NCBI GenBank assembly: GCA_003142215.1
Contig: PLOT01000122.1
Span: 7,711 to 47,371, forward strand
DNA from: Granulicella sp.
GTDB taxonomy: Bacteria > Acidobacteriota > Terriglobia > Terriglobales > Acidobacteriaceae
Length of the DNA: 39,661 nucleotides
Reading direction: 5' to 3'
Within the stretch, counting starts at the first letter, position 1, and every line of letters starts with the position of its first letter. Below the pieces are notes generated by a model. That model worked only from the letters and a program-made list of their open reading frames with translations, searched no databases and was not told the origin of the DNA. The position numbers and the translations under genes were made by a program. Shown here piece by piece: positions 7,036-14,448 of the stretch.

Positions 7036-7815
7036 ATGGCATGGCGATGGACAGTGCGGGTTGGGTGCGCTGTTGCATTGGTCTTTGTAATCCTGGTGAC
7101 GGAGTGCGGGGTTGCGCAGGACCCTCCGCAGAGCGCTCTTTCGCAGTCGGCACCGCCGCAGAGCACAAACGATGCGCTGCATTCGATGTCGCGGCTGGCG
7201 GGCGCGATCTTTACCGGGCAGGTGATAGCGGTGCGCCGGATAGAGGGATTGAACGGCGCGACCGGCGTGGTGGAGATTGATTTCGCGGTGGAGGATGCGG
7301 TGCGCGGAGTGAGCGGGAGCGCGTACACGCTGCGCGAGTGGGCGGGGCTGTGGCCGGCCGGCGATGAGCCGTTTCGCGTGGGCCAGCGGTACCTGATGCT
7401 GCTGCATTCGCCGGGCGCGGCGGGGCTGAGTTCGCCGGTGGGCGGGACGGATGGAGCGATTCCGATACGCGGCACGGGACGGGCGCAGGCGACGGGAGAG
7501 GCAGAGACGGATGCGGCGGGGACCGGATCGGCGGGAGATGGCCGTGTGGTGGACCTGCGCTGGGTTGCGACGCGGGTGGCGCAGCCGCTGCAGTACAGGA
7601 TTTCGCCGGTGGCGCATGCAGCCGCGCTGCCTGTCCCGGTGCAGGAGGATGCGGCGGAGTCTGCCAGCAGCTTGCAGACCGCCAATGGCGGGGGCTCCGG
7701 CGCTGGGGCTGCGGCCAACGGCACGACGCCGGCCGCTGCCTCGCAGGGCACGGCGTACACAACAGTGATGGCGATGCTGCGCGGTTGGGAGAAGACCGGC
7801 GATGCCACGCGCTGA
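7036..7815 (+). CDS. Secreted protein with possible OB-fold/NTR-like domain
   Basis: The protein has 259 residues and is not firmly recognised. An N-terminal signal peptide (MAWRWTVRVGCAVALVFVILV, cleavage near GVAQ) is followed by a domain at about 55-145 with the pattern IFTGQVIAV ... VVEIDFAVEDAVRGV ... FRVGQRYLMLLHSP. That layout recalls secreted OB-fold (netrin/TIMP-like) proteins, although the Cys residues of TIMPs are absent. The C-terminal third is Ala/Gly/Ser-rich, including NGGGSGAGAAANG, and looks disordered. The start is supported by CGGAGG at 7024-7029. Its 3' end overlaps the next gene by 14 nt, so the two are probably co-translated. The NTR-like assignment is an inference from pattern only. 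Confidence 0.6.
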   Translation: MAWRWTVRVGCAVALVFVILVTECGVAQDPPQSALSQSAPPQSTNDALHSMSRLAGAIFTGQVIAVRRIEGLNGATGVVEIDFAVEDAVRGVSGSAYTLREWAGLWPAGDEPFRVGQRYLMLLHSPGAAGLSSPVGGTDGAIPIRGTGRAQATGEAETDAAGTGSAGDGRVVDLRWVATRVAQPLQYRISPVAHAAALPVPVQEDAAESASSLQTANGGGSGAGAAANGTTPAAASQGTAYTTVMAMLRGWEKTGDATR

Positions 7816-10800
7816 CGCAGAGAATTGCCGGGGACGCATCTGCTGGACGCTGGACGCGCGCCATCCGATTGAAGCGTGGCTGCCGGTCGTCCGCAGACTG
7901 CCGATGGCGGCGGTGCTGTTGCTGATGGCGGGCATGGCGCACGCGAGCGGGCCACGCTGGGTGACCGGGCCGCCGTACTTCACGGCGGCCAGCGGCAATC
8001 CGGTGGTGTGGTACACAAGCCAGCCGCTCTACTTCACCGATCCCGGAGACCTGAGCGCAACAGTGAACAACGCGGCCGCGAATGCGCTGGTGGCCGCGGC
8101 GGCCGGAGTGTGGAACGTGCCGACCTCGGCGATGACGATTGCGTATGGCGGCGCGCTGGCGGAGCATGTGAGCGGCGCGAACGCATATTTGAGCAGCAAT
8201 GGGCCGGTGTTGCCGGCGGACGTCGAGAGCGCGAACTATGCGGCGATCCAGATTGCGGTACTCTACGACAGCGACGGCTCGGTGACGGACATGCTGCTGG
8301 GTGGCGGCGCGAGCAGCCCGGCGGAGTGCCGGCAGAACGCGGTGACGGAGAGCGTGGACTCGATCACGCCGTCGGGGTTCATCCAGCACGCCATCCTGGT
8401 GTTGAACGGACGCTGCACGGGAAGCGCGCCGGAGCAGCAGTTGCAGATGCAGTACCAGTTGCAGCGGGCATTCGGGCGAGTGCTGGGGCTGGGCTGGTCG
8501 CAGACCAACGACAATGTGTTCACGCGGACCCCGACGCCGACAGCCAACCAGGCGCTGCACTGGCCGGTAATGCATCCCATCGACATTGTGTGCGGGGCGT
8601 ACACCTACCAGTGCATGCAGCAGCCGTTTACCCTGCGCGATGACGATGTGGCGTCCATCACGTCGCTCTATCCGTATGTGACGAATTACAACCCATCGCT
8701 CGCTCCGCCGGCACCGGGCAAGATGTGGAGTTACGTGCAGGCCAGCATCATCGGCGGAACGGCGACGTTTCCTACCGGCGAAGGGATGCAAGGCGTGAAT
8801 CTGGAGTTGCAGCGAATTCAGGGCGGCTGGGCTGTTCCGGAGGCGTGGTACGACGTGTCAACGGTAAGCGGGGCCGTCTTTCAACGGAATGCCGGGAACC
8901 CCGTGACGGGGGTGGGAACCGGCATTGCCGCGAGCATGGGCTCGACCAACCTGCAATGGGAGGGGAGCTACAAGTTCTCGTGGGTCCCGGACATCGATCC
9001 GATGGGAGCGCAAAACGGCGGGATGTTCGTTGTGCTTACAACGGAGGCGATCAATCCACTGTATATAGGCGCCTACTCGGTGGGGCCATACAGCACAGGC
9101 AACGTGGAGCCTTCGGGCGCGTTGATGAGCCAAATCCAAGACCGGAATCCGACTATACCCTACTGGAACTCCGGGAACTATATGCCGGCCTCTTTCCCGC
9201 CCAACGGAGCGGCAAGCAACTGCAACACCGGCGGCGATGGCGTGGAGACGGCTCCGCTGCCGGTTGCCACGGGCGGATGGTGGACGGGAGTGCTGTGCGC
9301 GCATGGGCATACAGCGTGGTCGAGCTTTGCCGCGCGGGCGGGACGGACGGCAACGCTGGAGGTGACGGCGCTCGACGAAAGCGGGCTGGCAACAACGCAG
9401 AAGGCGATGCCGCTGATCGGCGTGTGGGCGGTGACCGATCCGACGGGAACGCTGCCTACGGTGGCCGCGACTCCATCGGCATTCAACACGGTGACGCTGG
9501 GAATGACGGCGGCTGGCGTGGCGACGACGCAGGCGGAGACATTGCGGTTTGTCATCGCGGATGCGCGCGGAGACGGGCGGCCGGACTTCGCCTACCAGGC
9601 GCGAGTGCTCTACTCGGACACGATTCAGCCGGTTGCCACAAGCGTCAACGGCGGGCAGATCACGATCGGCGGGATGGGATTTCGCGCGGGCAATGAGGTG
9701 ACGGTGAATGGCGTGGTGGCGCAGGTGTCGAGCTGGACGGCGTCGACGATCATCGCGATGGCCCCAGCCGAGAGTGCGTTCGCGTCCAACCCCACAGGGC
9801 CGGTCGATGTCAAAGTTGTGGATCTCTCGACCGGAGGGAGCAGCGTGATGACGGGTGCGCTGACCTATAGCGCCAGCGTCGCACCGGATGAGATGACGGT
9901 GGTCTCCGCGCCGTCGGGCACGGTGGCGGTGGGGACGGCGGCAGCTGTGCCGTTCGCCGTGCGCGTGTTGCTGGGCGATGGCGTGACGCCGGTGGCGGGA
10001 GTTCCCGTCACATTTTCGGCGAGTGGCGCGGCGACGCAGTTTGGCGCGTGCTCTATGCTTCCGTGCGTGCTGCGAACGGACGCGACTGGGCTGGCCTCGA
10101 CTGCGGTGACGCCAACGGCCTTCGGAGCGGTGACCGTGCAGGCGGCAGCGATGGGCGCGACCCAGGCGGCAACCTTCAATGCGGTTGCGCGCAACGTGAC
10201 GATGGTGCAACCGGAAGAATTTATCGCGGCGGGCGTGAGCGTGACCTGGGCCCCGCAGGTGAGCGTGGTGCAGAATGGCGCGGCAGCAGCGGGCGCGACC
10301 GTGGCGTGGACGGCCTTGGGTGGAATGACGGTTGCGCCGGGATCGAGCGTGGCGAACGCGGCGGGCGTGGCGCAGATTGCGGCGGTTACGGGGCCGCTCG
10401 CGGCGGGCGCGCAGGCAACGGGGCAGGCCTGCGCGTGGACGAACGGCTGCGTGAGTTTTACGGCGCAGGGAGTGAGCGCGTCGGCGTGGCGGCTAGTGGT
10501 GGACAGCGGCGCGGGCCAGTCGGTGGCTGTGACGGGGACCTTCGCGCCGGTGGTGGTGATGGTGACGGACGCGAGCGGCGATCCGGTAGCTGGCGCGCTT
10601 GTCGCGGTGCATCAGACGGTGAATGCGGCAGCAATGCCGTGTCCGGCGCGCGGGCGCTGTCCGGTGGCTCCGGTGCTGGCCAACTCGGTCACGTCAGCGG
10701 TCTCGGACGCGAACGGGTTGGTGCGCGTGGTCCCGATGCAGCTTGCGGGCGTGGCCGAGGTAACGAATATCGCGGTGGCGACGGGGACCGAGGGCTTCGC

Positions 10801-10828
10801 CTCGCTCGCCCTGCAACAGGGGTTGTAG
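7802..10828 (+). CDS. Long secreted protein: inactive matrixin-like domain plus IPT/TIG and Ig-like domains
   Basis: The protein has 1008 residues; the start at 7802 has GGGAGAAG at 7787-7794. A long N-region leads to a signal segment (MAAVLLLMAGMAHASG, 35-50; an ATG at 7904 is the alternative start). Residues ~60-295 follow the matrixin/metzincin plan: the zinc-site helix aligns as QRAFGRVLGLGWS (221-233), the Met-turn as PVMHPID (Met257), and the closing helix as LRDDDVASITSLYP (278-291). All metal ligands are lost: HExxHxxGxxH has become R222-A223-xx-R226-xx-G229-xx-W232. Residues ~620-690 look like an IPT/TIG domain (GGQITIGGMGFRAGNEVTV), followed by about three invasin-like Ig repeats (~700-1000). 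It is probably exported or surface-bound, acting by binding rather than proteolysis. Confidence 0.7.
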   Translation: MPRADAENCRGRICWTLDARHPIEAWLPVVRRLPMAAVLLLMAGMAHASGPRWVTGPPYFTAASGNPVVWYTSQPLYFTDPGDLSATVNNAAANALVAAAAGVWNVPTSAMTIAYGGALAEHVSGANAYLSSNGPVLPADVESANYAAIQIAVLYDSDGSVTDMLLGGGASSPAECRQNAVTESVDSITPSGFIQHAILVLNGRCTGSAPEQQLQMQYQLQRAFGRVLGLGWSQTNDNVFTRTPTPTANQALHWPVMHPIDIVCGAYTYQCMQQPFTLRDDDVASITSLYPYVTNYNPSLAPPAPGKMWSYVQASIIGGTATFPTGEGMQGVNLELQRIQGGWAVPEAWYDVSTVSGAVFQRNAGNPVTGVGTGIAASMGSTNLQWEGSYKFSWVPDIDPMGAQNGGMFVVLTTEAINPLYIGAYSVGPYSTGNVEPSGALMSQIQDRNPTIPYWNSGNYMPASFPPNGAASNCNTGGDGVETAPLPVATGGWWTGVLCAHGHTAWSSFAARAGRTATLEVTALDESGLATTQKAMPLIGVWAVTDPTGTLPTVAATPSAFNTVTLGMTAAGVATTQAETLRFVIADARGDGRPDFAYQARVLYSDTIQPVATSVNGGQITIGGMGFRAGNEVTVNGVVAQVSSWTASTIIAMAPAESAFASNPTGPVDVKVVDLSTGGSSVMTGALTYSASVAPDEMTVVSAPSGTVAVGTAAAVPFAVRVLLGDGVTPVAGVPVTFSASGAATQFGACSMLPCVLRTDATGLASTAVTPTAFGAVTVQAAAMGATQAATFNAVARNVTMVQPEEFIAAGVSVTWAPQVSVVQNGAAAAGATVAWTALGGMTVAPGSSVANAAGVAQIAAVTGPLAAGAQATGQACAWTNGCVSFTAQGVSASAWRLVVDSGAGQSVAVTGTFAPVVVMVTDASGDPVAGALVAVHQTVNAAAMPCPARGRCPVAPVLANSVTSAVSDANGLVRVVPMQLAGVAEVTNIAVATGTEGFASLALQQGL

Positions 10829-10839
10829 CAACCACTGTT
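10815..10839 (+). terminator. Hairpin across the stop codon, possible terminator
   Basis: AACAGGGGTTG (10815-10825) and CAACCACTGTT (10829-10839) form an 11-bp stem with one mismatch around the loop TAG, which is the stop codon of the upstream gene. Only a short T run follows, so it may be a weak terminator or an mRNA 3'-end structure. Confidence 0.35.
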
Positions 10840-10867
10840 TCAATCCAGCCAGCCGGTCTGTGGCAGA

Positions 10868-10994
10868 CTATAGCATTTCCCCAATGGTGTAGAGTGTCGC
10901 TCTACGAGCAAAATGCGGGGATTCTTCCCCTTCGCAAGCTCAGGGTCAGAATGACAATCCTTATTCCTCTATAGCAATAGTGAAAATGCGCTAG
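10868..10994. repeat. MITE-like element, copy 1 (~127 bp with terminal inverted repeats)
   Basis: The element begins CTATAGCATTTCCCC and ends GTGAAAATGCGCTAG; the two ends are imperfect inverted repeats of about 27 bp. The interior has a GGGGATTCTTCCCC hairpin and a stretch resembling the 3' part of the prmC/gatC repeat (CAGGGTCAGAATGACAA). A second copy at 14282-14409 aligns along its whole length with one indel. No coding capacity and no transposase are present. Confidence 0.75.
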
Positions 10995-11142
10995 ATGTGC
11001 CCGGACGTTATATCTTGGATAAGGAAGCGTTGCGAGGCAGATCTCTGGACGATCTCTGAAATGGGAGGTCGGGAGGTTGCGGTCGCACGCGAGTGTCGGG
11101 ACCGGCGCACACGATGAGCGATCGGACCGTACACGATTTCCG

Positions 11143-11221
11143 CCCCAACGAGCAGGTACGCTCGTCGGGGGCCCCGAATTTCACCCCAACGAGCAGGTAC
11201 GCTCGTCGGGGGCCCCGAATT
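11143..11221. repeat. REP-like palindromic repeat, copies 2 and 3 in tandem
   Basis: Two 38-bp units (11143-11180 and 11184-11221) are identical to each other at a 41-bp period. Each holds the palindrome CCCCAACGAGC/GCTCGTCGGGG seen at 6759. The second unit ends 8 nt before the start codon of the outer-membrane protein gene, so its hairpins would lie in that gene's mRNA leader. Confidence 0.85.
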
Positions 11222-11229
11222 GGAGATCA

Positions 11230-11910
11230 ATGCTCAGGATGATGACGAAGAAGATTGCGATGGCAGCGGTGATGGCTGGCCTGCTGACAACTGTCTGCGC
11301 GCAGGCGCAGACCAAGCTGGGGCCTGCCGCGCCCGTCACCTACGACAATAAATATGAGGTGTACGGCGGGCTGAACTTCATGAACTTCATGGCGGGGCAG
11401 GACCTAACCCGGCGCATGGACTTCGGCGGCGGCGAGTTTGAAGGCACCTACTGGGTGACGCCAAAGTGGGGCGCGTCGGCGGAGGTTCGCGGCGAAGCGG
11501 GCACATCGCCAGTGCTGCCGAATGCTGGCATCTACGGAATCCACCGCCCGCTGGTGTACATGAACATGGTGCTCTTCGGCGCGCAGTATCGCTGGATGCA
11601 GAACCAGCATGCGGCGCTCGACCTGCACGCCTACGCCGGGCCGTCGTATGGCGTCTTCGACGCAGGCACCCAGGGAGCCGGGCCTACCCCCGGAGTAAGC
11701 GCCACTTCCAACGCAAATATCATCGGGCTCTATGCCAACCACACCGCTGCGATCTTCGCTCTGGGAGGGAGCGTGGACATGAACCGGTCGAAGAACTGGG
11801 CGGTGCGGCTCTCGCCCGATCTGATTCTGGATGAATTCGGCTCGGGGACGCGCGAGTTCTTTGCCATCTCCGGCGGAGTCGTCTACCGGATTCCGGTGAA
11901 GAAGAAGTAA
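11230..11910 (+). CDS. Outer-membrane beta-barrel protein (porin/OmpA-like)
   Basis: The protein has 226 residues; the start at 11230 lies 4 nt after GGAG (11222-11225), and ATGs at 11239 and 11242 are alternatives. A signal peptide (TKKIAMAAVMAGLLTTVCAQAQ) leads to alternating polar/hydrophobic strands rich in Gly and aromatics: YEVYGGLNFMNF, GGGEFEGTYWV, GASAEVRGEAG, LFGAQYRW, LDLHAYAGPSYGVF, FALGGSVDMN, WAVRLSPDLIL and a final FFAISGGVVYRIP. That is about eight strands, as in small OmpA/OmpW-type barrels. The frame is open further upstream, but that part reads through the palindromic repeats and is not credible as protein. Function unknown beyond an outer-membrane location. Confidence 0.7.
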   Translation: MLRMMTKKIAMAAVMAGLLTTVCAQAQTKLGPAAPVTYDNKYEVYGGLNFMNFMAGQDLTRRMDFGGGEFEGTYWVTPKWGASAEVRGEAGTSPVLPNAGIYGIHRPLVYMNMVLFGAQYRWMQNQHAALDLHAYAGPSYGVFDAGTQGAGPTPGVSATSNANIIGLYANHTAAIFALGGSVDMNRSKNWAVRLSPDLILDEFGSGTREFFAISGGVVYRIPVKKK

Positions 11911-11943
11911 GCAGGGCGCGACGGCGCGACGAGGCAGGGCAGC

Positions 11944-12225
11944 ATGGAGGCGATGAGGGAGCTGTTGCGCGGCAGCTTGAAGCGGAGCCTCGGCGGCATG
12001 CGCGAGGAAGACCGGCTGGCGGCGGCGTGGACGGTGGCCTGCGGACACGCCATGGCCGAGCATGGCGCAGTGGTTGGCTACGAGGCGGGCGTGGTGCGGG
12101 TCGAGGTCGCCGGCGCGGTGTGGATGCGGCAGATGATCTCGCTGGGTGGCGTGCTGGAGCGCGAGATGGCGCGCATCAGTGGCGTGCCGGTGGCCGCGAT
12201 ACACTTTGAATTGAAGAAGAGTTGA
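11944..12225 (+). CDS. DUF721 / DciA-like protein
   Basis: The protein has 93 residues. DUF721 includes DciA, the replicative-helicase operator that many bacteria use in place of DnaC. The family pattern is visible: an N-terminal helix (MRELLRGSLKRSLGG), AAWTVACGHAMAEH (family: W...G...A.H), GVVRVEVAGAVWMRQMISL (strand plus conserved Trp and Leu), and a C-terminal IHFELKK strand. It is shorter than many DciA proteins and lacks an extended tail, so a role with DnaB is plausible but unproven. It starts 33 nt after the barrel gene and is followed by the repeat array upstream of gatC. Confidence 0.7.
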   Translation: MEAMRELLRGSLKRSLGGMREEDRLAAAWTVACGHAMAEHGAVVGYEAGVVRVEVAGAVWMRQMISLGGVLEREMARISGVPVAAIHFELKKS

Positions 12226-12244
12226 GTGTGGATGAAGCAGAAGC

Positions 12245-12374
12245 AAAAGCAGATTCCTCCGCTGCGCTACGGAATGACAAGAATTGGCGCTACGGAATGA
12301 CAACAATTGGCGCTGCGGAATGACAAACAGAGTTGGTTGCGGAATGACAAACAAGGGACGCTGCGGGATGACAA
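12245..12374. repeat. Tandem array of 23-24 bp units between the DciA-like gene and gatC
   Basis: The core GGAATGACAA (last unit GGGATGACAA) recurs at 12271, 12294, 12317, 12341 and 12365, giving periods of 23, 23, 24 and 24 bp. The first part (12245-12280) matches the segment inside prmC. The array runs to within 3 nt of the gatC start, and the AAAGG next to its last unit is the only ribosome-binding-like sequence there. Spacing is too short and units too imperfect for a CRISPR. Confidence 0.88.
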
Positions 12375-12377
12375 AGG

Positions 12378-12713
12378 ATGGAACGGATGGCTGAGGTTGC
12401 GGGCGTAAGTATGGACGAGGTGCTGCGGGTCGCCGAGCTGGCGAATCTGGATCTGACCGCCGAAGAGGTGCCGCGGATGCAGCGCGACCTGAACGCGATC
12501 CTGGGCCACATTGCGCAGTTGAATGAGCTGGACACTACCGGCGTTCCCGCGATGGCCCAGGTCGGGGAGATGCTGGGCGCGGAGATTGAGTCGACCGGAG
12601 CAAGCCTGCGCGCGGATGCGGAGCGGGTGTCGCTGGACCGCGCGGCGGTGATGGTTGCGGCACCAGAGAGCGATGGGAGATTCTTCAAGGTTCCCAAGGT
12701 GATTGAGAGATAG
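12378..12713 (+). CDS. gatC: Asp-tRNA(Asn)/Glu-tRNA(Gln) amidotransferase subunit C
   Basis: Small structural subunit of the GatCAB amidotransferase, which converts misacylated Glu-tRNA(Gln) or Asp-tRNA(Asn) to the correct amide form. The protein has 111 residues with the family pattern: VLRVAELANLDLTAEEV, the long helix MQRDLNAILGHIAQLNELDTTGV, and the wrapping C-terminal tail ending RFFKVPKVIE. The second ATG, at 12387, has AAAGG at 12373-12377 with a 9-nt spacer and may be the true start; 12378 is the longer choice. The gene starts directly at the edge of a tandem repeat array. gatA follows after 44 nt; gatB is not in the window. Confidence 0.93.
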   Translation: MERMAEVAGVSMDEVLRVAELANLDLTAEEVPRMQRDLNAILGHIAQLNELDTTGVPAMAQVGEMLGAEIESTGASLRADAERVSLDRAAVMVAAPESDGRFFKVPKVIER

Positions 12714-12757
12714 GCACTTCGTGCGGTTCTCGACGCGCTCACGCGCGTGAAGGGTGA

Positions 12758-14284
12758 ATGCGGGGCGGTTTTAGAGGCGGGATGTCGATACTAGGTTCGA
12801 GGCGGGAGATGGAGTTGGGCGGAATGACGATTGACAGCGTGCGAGCGGCGATTGCAAGCGGGACGACGACGGCGACAGCGATTGCCGAAGAGCACTATGG
12901 GCGGATCGCTGCCGAGGACGGGCCCAGCGGCGATGGACTGACTGGCAAGGGGATCAACAGCTTTCTGGCGCTGAGCCGCGACCGCGCGCTGGCGCAGGCG
13001 GAGAAGATCGACCGGATGGCGGCGAAGGGCGAGGAACTGGGGCCGCTGGCCGGGGTTCCGGTAGGAATCAAGGACGTGCTGACGATGAAGGGATCGCCTG
13101 CGACTGCGAGTTCGCTGATCCTGAAGGGCTACATGCCGCCATACGATGCGACGGCGGTGACCCGGCTGGAGGCGGCGGGCGCGGTTCTGCTGGGCAAACT
13201 GAACTGCGATGAGTTTGCCATGGGCTCGTCCAACGAGAACTCGGCGTACGGGCCGGTGCGCAATCCGCGGGCGCTGGACCGCGTGCCGGGCGGATCGAGC
13301 GGAGGATCGGCTGCGGCGGTCGCGGCGGGATTTGCGGTGGCGTCGCTGGGCTCGGACACCGGCGGATCGATTCGCCAGCCGGCGGCGTTCTGCGGCGTGG
13401 TCGGCGTGCTGCCCACCTACGGGCGCGTCTCGCGCTTTGGCTTGATCGCCTTCGCCTCGTCGCTGGACCGCGTGGGGCCGTTCGCGACTAACGTGCGGGA
13501 CGCGGCCACGATGCTGGGCGTTCTCGCCGGGCAGGATGCGCTGGACGCGACCAGTTCGGACCGGCCAGTTGGAGATTATGTGGGCGCGCTGGAGAAGCCA
13601 GTGAAGGGGTTGCGGATCGGCGTTCCGGCGGAGTACTTCGGCGAGGGGCTGGACGCGGAGATTCGCGCAGCCATCGAACGCGCGCTGGACGGGCTGAGAG
13701 CCGCGGGCTGCGAGGTGAAGACGATTGCGCTGCCGCACACCAAGTACGCGATCCCGACCTACTACGTAATCGCGACGGCAGAGGCTTCGGCGAACCTCGC
13801 GCGCTTCGACGGCGTGCGCTTCGGGCTGAGGGCGGCGGCTGGAAACGAGGGGGCGCAGACGCTCTCGGCGATGTACCGCGAGACGCGCGACCAGGGCTTC
13901 GGCGCGGAGGTGAAGCGCAGAATCCTGCTGGGTACCTATGTGCTCTCGGCCGGCTACTACGACGCGTACTACCGCAAGGCGCAGCAGGTGCGGACGCTGC
14001 TGACGCGCGACTTTCTGGCCGCATTCGCCGAGGTGGACGCCATCGTCGCGCCCATCACGCCGACCCCGCCGTGGAAGCTGGGCGAGAAGACCGCCGACCC
14101 GCTGCAGATGTACCTGGAAGACATCTACTCGGTGGCGGCCAGCCTGGCGGGAATTTGCGCAATGAGCGTTCCCTGCGGCGAGACGGCGAGCGGCCTGCCC
14201 ATCGGCGTGCAGATCATGGGCCGCCACTTCAACGAGGAGACCATGCTGCGCGTTGCGCTGGCCGTCGAGACGGCGCAAGCGTAG
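12758..14284 (+). CDS. gatA: Asp-tRNA(Asn)/Glu-tRNA(Gln) amidotransferase subunit A
   Basis: Amidase subunit that releases ammonia from glutamine for transamidation. The amidase signature is complete: the catalytic Lys in GVPVGIKDVLT, GGSSGGSAAAVAAG and the Ser of GSDTGGSIRQPAAFCG make the Ser-cisSer-Lys triad. The C-terminal block ICAMSVPCG...LPIGVQIMG is present. Length is 508 residues from 12758; ATGs at 12782, 12809 (preceded by GAGGCGGGAG) and 12824 (MTIDSVRAAIASG) are possible true starts, and the last two fit typical GatA N-termini best. The stop codon TAG at 14282-14284 is also the first triplet of the MITE-like element that follows. It probably forms an operon with gatC. Confidence 0.94.
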   Translation: MRGGFRGGMSILGSRREMELGGMTIDSVRAAIASGTTTATAIAEEHYGRIAAEDGPSGDGLTGKGINSFLALSRDRALAQAEKIDRMAAKGEELGPLAGVPVGIKDVLTMKGSPATASSLILKGYMPPYDATAVTRLEAAGAVLLGKLNCDEFAMGSSNENSAYGPVRNPRALDRVPGGSSGGSAAAVAAGFAVASLGSDTGGSIRQPAAFCGVVGVLPTYGRVSRFGLIAFASSLDRVGPFATNVRDAATMLGVLAGQDALDATSSDRPVGDYVGALEKPVKGLRIGVPAEYFGEGLDAEIRAAIERALDGLRAAGCEVKTIALPHTKYAIPTYYVIATAEASANLARFDGVRFGLRAAAGNEGAQTLSAMYRETRDQGFGAEVKRRILLGTYVLSAGYYDAYYRKAQQVRTLLTRDFLAAFAEVDAIVAPITPTPPWKLGEKTADPLQMYLEDIYSVAASLAGICAMSVPCGETASGLPIGVQIMGRHFNEETMLRVALAVETAQA

Positions 14285-14409
14285 AGCGGTTTCACCAATG
14301 GTGTAGAGTATCGCGCTACGAACAAAATGCGGGGATTCTTCCCCTTCGCTGCGCTCAGGGTCAGAATGACAATTCATTTCACTCTACAGCAATAGTGAAA
14401 CTGCTCTGG
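14282..14409. repeat. MITE-like element, copy 2
   Basis: It aligns over its whole length with 10868-10994 (one indel). Its 28-bp ends match as inverted repeats at 22 of 28 positions (shared cores AGAGC, GTTTCAC and TGTAGAG). It begins at the gatA stop codon and ends 39 nt before ruvX, so it fills most of the gatA-ruvX gap. Confidence 0.78.
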
Positions 14410-14448
14410 TTTCAGGAATTTTCCCTCCGCTTGCTCTACACTCGGCAG

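Noticed and set aside
10991-11230. Minus-strand 79-residue open frame
   Set aside because: It is simply the translation of the tandem palindromic repeats, with no ribosome-binding site.
12245-12374. CRISPR array
   Set aside because: 23-24 bp period with almost no spacer and imperfect units; no cas genes. It is a tandem repeat.
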